Notes under the pieces: generated by a model
What the model was told of the DNA's origin: nothing
The model's input: the letters and a program-made list of their open reading frames with translations, nothing else
The model's database searches: none
NCBI GenBank assembly: GCA_050250665.1
Contig: JBFWOF010000091.1
Location: forward strand, 1-13,338
Length of the DNA: 13,338 nucleotides
Direction of reading: 5' to 3'
Origin: JADKFD01 sp050250665
GTDB lineage: Bacteria; Pseudomonadota; Gammaproteobacteria; Xanthomonadales; SZUA-5
In this document: positions 8,607 through 13,338 of the stretch, in pieces
How positions within the stretch are numbered: position 1 is the stretch's first letter
Layout: each line of letters opens with the position of its first letter
Position numbers and translations under genes: made by a program

Positions 8607-8657
8607 CCAATCTTGCTCGCTTTCCTTTCTGCTTTTCCTTCGCGTCCTTTGCGTCCT
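8607..8657 (-). repeat. Inverted partial copy of the purine-rich repeat centre
   Basis: Read on the minus strand, this stretch gives AGGACGCAAAGGACGCGAAG followed by GAAAAGCAGAAAGG and a tail ending GATTGG. The order and spacing resemble the centre of the tandem pair at 8167-8588 (GACGCGAAGGACGCAAAGG, AAAGCGGAAAGG, GCGATTGG), but in the opposite orientation and more diverged. It is a third, older or incomplete copy of the same family. Confidence 0.65.
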
Positions 8658-8711
8658 GCTCTTTGGTCTGCACTGAGGGCGGTCCTCGGTCGTCGCGGGA
8701 AATGCTGTCTG

Positions 8712-8737
8712 GTCGCGCCGCAAGGGCGCTCCTACAA
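8712..8737 (-). repeat. REP-like hairpin overlapping the NUDIX stop codon
   Basis: On the minus strand the sequence is TTGTAGGAGCGCCCTTGCGG followed by CGCGAC. GCGCC and GGCGC can pair around a CTTGC loop. 'GTAGGAGCG...GCGAC' elements of this form are a common dispersed type in Pseudomonas and Xanthomonas relatives (family knowledge, from memory). The TAG inside the element is the stop codon of the NUDIX gene (8732-8734). Confidence 0.65.
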
Positions 8738-9277
8738 GGGGCGGCCTGCGGCGTCGTGATCGAGGAAATAGATGCCGGCATACACCTTGGGGTCGATGGC
8801 GTAGCCGGCGGCCATCCTGGCGGCGACGAAGGCGGCGATCTCGTTGACCGGCACTTCGTGCACGATGATGTCCTCGCTGGGATCGCCGCCACCGGCATTC
8901 ACCCGGATCAGGCCGCGGGCGCGCACGAAGTGCATGATCTCGGTGCTCATGCCGGCAGAACTCGGACCGGCCATGATGCTGTCGACGTGCTCGCAGTCCC
9001 AGCCGGTTTCTTCCAGCAATTCGCGACGGGCTGACTCGCGCCAGGATTCGCCTTCGAAGCTGGCCTGATCGCCGATCAGACCGGCCGGAAACTCCAGCGT
9101 CTTCGACTGGATCGGGATGCGGTACTGCTCCACCAGCAACACCCGGTCTTCGGGCGTGACCGCCACGATGATCACCGCACCCTGCGGATTGGCGCGTTCG
9201 GCGTACTCCCAGGTGCCGCGTCGGCGCAGGTGCACGTACTTGCCAGCGAACAGGGTTTCTATCGATTGATCAGTCAT
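8732..9277 (-). CDS. NUDIX hydrolase, ADP-ribose pyrophosphatase-like
   Basis: A 181-residue cytoplasmic enzyme likely to hydrolyse a nucleoside diphosphate linked to another group, with ADP-ribose or a nucleotide sugar the best guess. The core runs GAVIIVAVTPEDRVLLVEQYR (~33-53, shown here in part), then EFPAGL (~62-67) and the Nudix helix WRESARRELLEETGW (~79-93). The catalytic pattern E-x7-RE-x2-EE-x-GW is complete from Glu77 onward. The loop between the leading glycine (Gly66) and Glu77 is 10 residues instead of the usual five, a five-residue insertion. VEQYR with EFPAGL is typical of the NudF/ADP-ribose pyrophosphatase branch. The start at 9277 is preferred because MTDQSIETLFAGKYVHL looks like the family N-terminus; an ATG 12 codons upstream is possible. 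No ribosome site is obvious. It is transcribed alone, divergent from the propeller gene. Confidence 0.9.
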   Translation of the reverse strand: MTDQSIETLFAGKYVHLRRRGTWEYAERANPQGAVIIVAVTPEDRVLLVEQYRIPIQSKTLEFPAGLIGDQASFEGESWRESARRELLEETGWDCEHVDSIMAGPSSAGMSTEIMHFVRARGLIRVNAGGGDPSEDIIVHEVPVNEIAAFVAARMAAGYAIDPKVYAGIYFLDHDAAGRPL

Positions 9278-9428
9278 GATTCGGGAACTTAATGGACGGG
9301 GGGCGGTCAGCATTGCTTCGCGGTTCAGCGCGGCTCACGCGATAATGCCACGCTTGTCGGGCCGTGCAGCCAGGCTGCTGGTCTGGCTCTGGATTGCCCC
9401 TTCTTCGTTCCCAATCTCTGTTGGTGTC

Positions 9429-10835
9429 ATGAAATCAAAGACCTACGTTCTCAATATTTGCGCGGCTGCAATGATTCTTGCAGCCTCCAATCTGTCGGCC
9501 CAGGCCCTGCGCAATGCGCCGCCGCCGCCGCCCACTGACACCCAGATCGAACTTTCCAAGATTTCCGATATCGGGCAACTCATGCAGAAGGCCGATGGCT
9601 GGAAGACGGCGGGCGATGTACGCCGCTATACCTATGCCATGGAGCGCCTGCTGGCGCTGCGTCCCTACAGTCCGACCTTCATGTACCGCCTGGCCGAGGC
9701 CTACGCCATGCAGGACGACAAGACCCGCGCCTACAACCTGCTGATCCAGGTGCAGAAGCAGGGTCTGGCGATCAATCCGGACAAGGACAAGGACTTCGAC
9801 CCGATCCGCAACACGCAGGCCTTCAAGTACATCATCGAAGGCCTGGAAGCCAATGCCACACCCTTTGGCGAGGGCAAGGTCGCGGTCACGCTGAAGGACG
9901 CACCCGAGCTGATCGAGAGCCTGACCTACGACGCCAAGGGCAAGCGCTTTCTGGTGGGCAGCGTGCGCACCGGCGAAATTCTGAGCGTCAGTCTGGACGG
10001 CAAGAAGCAGAGCGTGTGGGCCAAGCCGGCCACCACCGTGGGCCTGAAGAGCGTCTTTGCGCTGGCCGCTGATGATGCCCGGGGCTTTCTGTGGGTGGGC
10101 ACCGCGGGTGCGCCGCAGTACGTGAACCACAAGCCGGCCGACATGGGCTTTGCGGCGCTGCTGAAGATGGACCTGAAGACTGGCAAGCTGATCGAAGCCT
10201 ATCCGCTGCCGCCGGCGGCAACGCCGCGCAACTTCGGTGCGATCACGGTCTCCAGCAACGGTACCGTGTACGCCACCGATGCACTGACCAACGTCATCTA
10301 TCAGGTGCAGGGCGGCGAACTGCGGGTCATGCTGACCGTGCCGGGTTCCACCAGTCTGCGCGGCATTGCGGTGACGCCCGATCAGAAATTCCTCTACTTC
10401 GTCGACTATGAACTCGGCTTGCGCGTGGCCGATCTCAGCAAGAGCGAAGTGCGTGATCTCAGCAAGGAAGGCCAGAATCTGGGTGGCATCGATGGCCTGT
10501 ATTTCTACAAGGACCATCTGATCGCGGTGCAGAACGGGTCGATCCCGACCCGCGTGCTGCGTATCGCACTGTCGCCCGATCACATGGCGATCAAGGCGGT
10601 GCAGCCGATCGAAGCCAACAAGGATGTGCTGGAAATGCCGACCTTCGGGGTGATGGTGGGTGATGATTTCTATTTCATCCCCAACAGCCAGCGGGATGTC
10701 TATGACGCTGAGGGCAATCCGGTGGCCGGGTTCTTCCCGGAGGCGCGCAAGCTGTATCAGGTCTCGGCGCGCTTTGCCTGGCAGGGTGAGGATGCAGTAG
10801 GTACGCAGGGTGCGCTGCCGGCGAAGCCGGAGTAA
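9429..10835 (+). CDS. Exported TPR and beta-propeller (SMP-30/NHL-like) protein
   Basis: A 468-residue protein of unknown substrate. The chosen start (9429) gives a clean signal peptide: MKSKTYVLNICAAAMILAA, cleavage probably after SAQA (~26), so it is likely periplasmic. The longer frame from 9276 would bury this signal. A Pro-rich linker (~31-35) leads to a helical region (~40-140) with tetratricopeptide character (YAMERLLALRPYSPTFMYRLAEAYAMQDDKTRAYNLL, ~69-105 in part). From ~150 to the end, repeated strand pairs fit a beta-propeller: ESLTYDAKGKRFLVGSVRTG, FALAADDARGFLWVGTA, GAITVSSNGTVYATDA, RGIAVTPDQKFLYFVD, IDGLYFYKDHLIAVQNG. These resemble the SMP-30/gluconolactonase and NHL groups, but metal ligands cannot be assigned with confidence. 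No strong ribosome site is seen. Neighbouring genes do not suggest a pathway. Confidence 0.85.
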   Translation: MKSKTYVLNICAAAMILAASNLSAQALRNAPPPPPTDTQIELSKISDIGQLMQKADGWKTAGDVRRYTYAMERLLALRPYSPTFMYRLAEAYAMQDDKTRAYNLLIQVQKQGLAINPDKDKDFDPIRNTQAFKYIIEGLEANATPFGEGKVAVTLKDAPELIESLTYDAKGKRFLVGSVRTGEILSVSLDGKKQSVWAKPATTVGLKSVFALAADDARGFLWVGTAGAPQYVNHKPADMGFAALLKMDLKTGKLIEAYPLPPAATPRNFGAITVSSNGTVYATDALTNVIYQVQGGELRVMLTVPGSTSLRGIAVTPDQKFLYFVDYELGLRVADLSKSEVRDLSKEGQNLGGIDGLYFYKDHLIAVQNGSIPTRVLRIALSPDHMAIKAVQPIEANKDVLEMPTFGVMVGDDFYFIPNSQRDVYDAEGNPVAGFFPEARKLYQVSARFAWQGEDAVGTQGALPAKPE

Positions 10836-10895
10836 GGGATCGAAGCGCCGCTCAGGATCGGGGGTGGCCCGGCACGACCAGCGGACCACCACGCG

Positions 10896-10993
10896 GCGTC
10901 ATTGCGACCCCGGACTTGATCCGGGGGAAGCAATCCAGATGCGCGGCCGCAAGTCCCTGGATTGCTTCGTCGCTGCGCTCCTCGCAATGACGC
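10896..10993. repeat. 98-bp palindromic dispersed repeat (MITE-like)
   Basis: The outer arms GCGTCATTGCGA (10896-10907) and TCGCAATGACGC (10982-10993) are perfect reverse complements; the inner arms AAGCAATCCAG (10928-10938) and CTGGATTGCTT (10957-10967) are too. A smaller CCCCGGA/TCCGGGG hairpin lies in the left half. The minus-strand translation CEERSDEAIQ is the familiar false peptide given by a 'GTCATTGCGAG...GCAATGAC' repeat spread through many proteobacterial genomes (from memory). It lies 60 bp after the propeller gene and is probably not coding. Confidence 0.88.
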
Positions 10994-11036
10994 ATTTGCA
11001 TCTGACGATATCGGTTCGGAAAGCACACAACCGTAG

Positions 11037-11101
11037 GTTGGGCTAAGCGCAGCGTACCCAACGATTGCGCGGTCTGTTGGGCACGCTGCGCTTAGCCCAA
11101 C
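11037..11101. repeat. Long hairpin with 26-bp near-perfect arms
   Basis: Arms 11037-11062 and 11076-11101, both starting GTTGGGC or ending GCCCAAC and carrying the AAGCGCAGCG core, are reverse complements with one mismatch and a 13-base loop. Repeats of the form 'TAGGTTGGGCT-AGCGCAGCG...CCCAAC' are widespread dispersed elements (from memory). A transcript from either side would fold strongly here, so it could stop readthrough between the propeller and exonuclease genes. Confidence 0.88.
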
Positions 11102-11238
11102 GGTCATGGCTGCGAGCCACCCGCAATCATGAAAGTCGCTGGTGCCATGACCGTTGCATGGGGTTTCTTGCCTAACCCCTCCCCAACCCTCCCCGAACAT
11201 CGGGGAGGGAGCGACAGCACTAGCCTGAACGACTTTCA
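11098..11238. repeat. Nested inverted repeats upstream of the exonuclease 3' end
   Basis: Three further pairings overlap here. CAACGGTCATGGC (11098-11110) pairs perfectly with GCCATGACCGTTG (11144-11156). CCCTCCCCGA (11187-11196) and TCGGGGAGGG (11200-11209) form a 10-bp stem with a three-base loop. TGAAAGTCG (11130-11138) pairs with CGACTTTCA (11230-11238) and encloses that stem. 'CCTAACCCCTCCCCAACCCTC' style sequence is another common dispersed repeat form. With the two elements before it, this fills the 10836-11260 gap; no gene is visible there. Confidence 0.7.
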
Positions 11239-11260
11239 CGGCAACCTACGGCTTGCGGGA

Positions 11261-12169
11261 TCAGCCTTCAAACCGGGCGTGGATGGCCGCGGCACGCCTA
11301 CGCAGGAAGGGTCCGAATCCGAGGTCATCGAAGAGGCTGCCCAGCGCATCGAGATCGGGCTGCTGCGGACGCAGGAGTTCCAGATCGTCCGGCACCGGTG
11401 CGGCGCAGTGTATCTGCGTGAGTTGTCGCGACAGAAAAGCCTGCTCGCGGTGCTCGATCAGTTTGATTTGCAGTGATTTGGCGCCACGCAGGCGCAGGTG
11501 CTCGACTTCCTGTACCCGGCTGTAGAGTTCATCCAGGCTGCCGAAATGCGCGAGCAGTCGGGCGGCGCTGATCTGGCCGACGCCGCGCACACCGGGAATG
11601 TTGTCGACCGGGTCGCCGGCCAGCGCCAGCAGATCGACGATCTGGTCGGGGCGCACACCGAAACGTTCCTCCACCGTGGCGCAGTTGTAGCGCTTGTCGC
11701 GGCCAAAGTCCCACTGCTCGTCGCCGTCGCCCAGCAACTGGGTCAGATCCTTGTCGGCCGAGATCACCAGAATCCGCCGCCCCTGGTTGCGTGCCAGTGC
11801 CGCCAGCGATCCGATCAGATCGTCGGCCTCGTAACGTTGATCGGAATGGATGCTCAACCCGAGCAGGCCGGCTACCGCCTTGCAGTGGGCAAACTGGCGC
11901 AAAAGGGCCTCGTCGGGCGGCTCGCGGTTGGCCTTGTACGCTGGATAGATTTCATGGCGGAAGCCGCTGTCCAGGGCCTCGTCGAAACACACGGCCATAT
12001 GGCTGTGCTGACCCTGTTCCAGCAGCTGCAGCAGAAAGCTGGCAAATCCCTGCACCGCATTGGTCGGCCAGCCGTCACGATCGTGCCAGTCGGGCGGCAG
12101 CGAGTGGTAGGCGCGGAAGATGTAGAGACTGGCATCGACCAGACAAACCGGTTCGTCGGCAGTGCTCAT
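11261..12169 (-). CDS. Stand-alone 5'-3' exonuclease / flap endonuclease (PolA N-domain type)
   Basis: Cytoplasmic structure-specific 5' nuclease, 302 residues, resembling the N-terminal nuclease domain of DNA polymerase I and the ExoIX group; likely roles are Okazaki-fragment and repair-flap processing. Acidic metal-ligand motifs appear in order: VDASLYIFRAYHSL (Asp12), FDEALDSGFRHEIYPAYKA (Asp63, with the helical-arch region following), YEADDLIG (~113-120), ISADKDLTQLL (~136-146) and GDPVDNIPGVRGVG (~185-198), the last opening the helix-three-turn-helix DNA-binding motif through ARLLAHFGSLDELY. The acidic set looks complete, whereas I recall E. coli ExoIX having lost some ligands, so an active 5' nuclease is expected. 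I choose the ATG at 12169 because it overlaps the upstream stop codon as TGATG; an ATG 10 codons earlier is less likely. It is co-transcribed with the nitroreductase gene. Confidence 0.93.
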   Translation of the reverse strand: MSTADEPVCLVDASLYIFRAYHSLPPDWHDRDGWPTNAVQGFASFLLQLLEQGQHSHMAVCFDEALDSGFRHEIYPAYKANREPPDEALLRQFAHCKAVAGLLGLSIHSDQRYEADDLIGSLAALARNQGRRILVISADKDLTQLLGDGDEQWDFGRDKRYNCATVEERFGVRPDQIVDLLALAGDPVDNIPGVRGVGQISAARLLAHFGSLDELYSRVQEVEHLRLRGAKSLQIKLIEHREQAFLSRQLTQIHCAAPVPDDLELLRPQQPDLDALGSLFDDLGFGPFLRRRAAAIHARFEG

Positions 12170-12762
12170 CAGATGGCTGGCATGTCGGCGGGGCGCCACT
12201 CACGCACCAGTTGTTCGTAGCTGGGCCGATCTCGTGGTGGCACTTCGCCCTGGGCGGTGCCGATGTGGATAAATCCGACGACTTTCTCGTGGGATTCGAC
12301 GCCCAGGATGCGCAGTGCGGTTTCGTCGTAGGCCGGCCAGCCGGTCAGCCAGATGGCGCCGTAGCCGAGGGCGCAGGCGCCGATCAGCAGGTTCTGGGCC
12401 AGCGCCGCTGCCGACAGCAGTTGCTCGACTTCCGGAATCTTGTGGTCCGGCGTCAGCCTGGCGATCACGGCGATGACCACCGGGGCATGGGAAAAGCGCT
12501 GCAGGTCCTTCTGCAGCACGGCTTCATCCATCTCGTCGCCGCGTGCCTTGCGCATGTCCACCAGCGCCTGACCCAGCGCATCACGGGCCTCGCCGTGGAT
12601 CAGCAACAGTCGCCAGGGGCGCAGGCGGCCGTGGTCGGACACCTTGGCCGCGGCCTCGATCAAGGCCCGCAGTTCCGATTCGGTGGGCGCTGGCAGGCCC
12701 AGGAAGCGTTGCGGGGTGGATTGCCGATCGGTCAGCGGCCTGAGTTTGGATTCGACGGTCAT
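12169..12762 (-). CDS. YdjA-like nitroreductase (FMN-dependent)
   Basis: A 197-residue cytoplasmic flavoprotein of the nitroreductase superfamily, closest in pattern to E. coli YdjA, whose physiological substrate is unsettled. Seen here: the N-terminal DRQSTPQRF (~12-20), in the place of the FMN-binding 'RRS...F' motif; VSDHGRLRPWRLLLI (~41-55), matching YdjA 'APDHKSMQPWHFFVI'; HAPVVIAVIA (~92-101); and the second flavin region GYGAIWLTGW (~133-142), then VVGFIHIGTAQ (~161-171). The start at 12762 is chosen because it leaves a normal family N-terminus; the 31 codons upstream are Arg-rich and fall near repeat DNA. No ribosome site is clear. It is the first gene of a two-gene unit with the 5' nuclease (TGATG junction). 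Its upstream region is only 54 bp before a tandem repeat array begins. Confidence 0.92.
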   Translation of the reverse strand: MTVESKLRPLTDRQSTPQRFLGLPAPTESELRALIEAAAKVSDHGRLRPWRLLLIHGEARDALGQALVDMRKARGDEMDEAVLQKDLQRFSHAPVVIAVIARLTPDHKIPEVEQLLSAAALAQNLLIGACALGYGAIWLTGWPAYDETALRILGVESHEKVVGFIHIGTAQGEVPPRDRPSYEQLVREWRPADMPAI

Positions 12763-12816
12763 GGCGGCGGGCTTTTGGTGCGGTGACTTGATTCTACGTG
12801 GGTTGCAGCGTGAAGA

Positions 12817-13338
12817 ACGTAGGTCACGTTGGCCGCAACGCGGCCTACGTGACACGGTGAAGCGCCAGTTTCGGTGCAGGGCCGGACAAGAGCGTCACGT
12901 AGCGCAAGCGCAACGTGACCTACCAAAGCCAGGGTTACCCGAACGTAGGTCACGTTGGCCGCAACGCGGCCTACGTGACACGGTGAAGCGCCAGTTTCGG
13001 TGCAGGGCCGGACAAGAGCGTCACGTAGCGCGAGCGCAACGTGACCTACCAAGGCCAAGGTCACCGGAACGTAGGTCACTTTGGCCGCAACGCGGCCTAC
13101 GTGACACGGTGAAGCGCCAGTTTCGGTGCAGCGCCGGACAAGAGCGTCACGTAGCGCAAGCGCAACGTGACCTACCAAGACCAGGATTACCCGAACGTAG
13201 GTCACGTTGGCCGCGACGCGGCCTACGTGACACGGTGAAGCGCCGGTTTCGGTGCAGGGCCGGACAAGAGCGTCACGTAGCGCAAGCGCAACGTGACCTA
13301 CCAAAGCCAGGGTCACCCGAACGTAGGTCACGTTGGCC
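12817..13338. repeat. Tandem array of 126-bp units, truncated by the window end
   Basis: Unit starts (ACGTAGGTCAC) fall at 12817, 12943, 13069, 13195 and 13321, exactly 126 bp apart; the fifth continues past the window. Each unit has two related hairpins. In unit 1, hairpin A (12823-12853) pairs GTCACGTTGGCCGC with GCGGCCTACGTGAC, and hairpin B (12894-12919) pairs GTCACGTAGCGC with GCGCAACGTGAC, one mismatch each. The outer ends GTAGGTCACGTTG and CAACGTGACCTAC are perfect inverted repeats bounding a ~105-bp core (12819-12923). Cores are joined by ~21-bp linkers such as CAAAGCCAGGGTTACCCGAA, which are similar but slightly more variable. Units differ from each other by only a few bases. Confidence 0.95.

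Noticed and set aside
8193..8759. Possible 188-residue gene in the tandem repeat region
   Set aside because: The peptide is a direct translation of the repeat units (RDAKDAKEKRK twice), with no ribosome site, and similar frames are open in several registers.
9278..9428. Promoter with GATAAT upstream of the propeller gene
   Set aside because: A GATAAT is present near 9341, but no acceptable -35 box lies 16-18 bp before it, so I could not support a promoter call.
9435..10892. Minus-strand open frame (485 codons) opposite the propeller gene
   Set aside because: Rich in His, Gln and Arg in shadow fashion; the plus-strand frame has a signal peptide and regular propeller strands.
11498..12786. 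Plus-strand open frames opposite the exonuclease and nitroreductase
   Set aside because: Both minus-strand genes show complete family motifs in order; the plus-strand frames show none.
12817..13338. CRISPR array
   Set aside because: The unit is 126 bp with ~21-bp linkers that are themselves similar between units; CRISPR repeats are far shorter with unrelated spacers, and no cas gene is present.

Overview
The window is GC-rich, densely coding bacterial chromosome. The protein set (class A malate synthase next to isocitrate lyase, a NUDIX hydrolase with an enlarged box, a PolA-type 5' nuclease, a YdjA-like nitroreductase, a secreted class 3 lipase) and the style of its intergenic repeats suggest a gammaproteobacterium of the Lysobacterales (Xanthomonadales). 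This placement is inferred from family resemblance, not from a marker gene. No rRNA, tRNA, CRISPR or intact mobile element was seen.

Layout. 1-1972: a large unrecognised protein with a DUF4253-like C-terminus, possibly beginning before the window. 1973-2543: copy 1 of a ~250-bp dispersed repeat, a decayed IS3-type transposase fragment, and a hairpin after the lipase gene. 2544-3887 (-): exported class 3 lipase. 3888-4359: no credible gene, but an orphan sigma70-like promoter and a long inverted repeat. 4360-4782 (-): small protein with a C-terminal membrane helix. 4783-5135: copy 2 of the ~250-bp repeat, ending 35 bp before the next gene. 5136-8039: aceB-aceA, the glyoxylate shunt, closed by a strong terminator at 8125-8152. 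8160-8731: a 215-bp tandem duplication, an inverted fragment of the same motif, and a REP-like hairpin. 8732-9277 (-): NUDIX hydrolase. 9429-10835 (+): exported TPR plus beta-propeller protein. 10836-11260: a stack of unrelated palindromic elements. 11261-12762 (-): nitroreductase followed by 5'-3' exonuclease, joined by a TGATG overlap. 12817 to the end: a tandem array of 126-bp units that runs off the window.

How the parts work together. AceB and AceA form the one clear pathway: isocitrate is split to glyoxylate and succinate, and glyoxylate is condensed with acetyl-CoA to malate, allowing growth on acetate or fatty acids. An exported lipase nearby would fit lipid use, but the two are separate, convergent-facing units and no shared control is visible. 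The other genes are housekeeping or unassigned.

The unusual content lies between the genes. At least seven different repeat or palindrome types occupy nearly every gap: the paired ~250-bp repeat, the ~215-bp tandem, a REP-like 26-mer that supplies a stop codon, a 98-bp palindrome, a 65-bp hairpin, a CCCTCCCC hairpin, and the 126-bp satellite-like array. The array and the repeat pressed against aceB are the best targets for follow-up. I found no convincing new multi-gene system.
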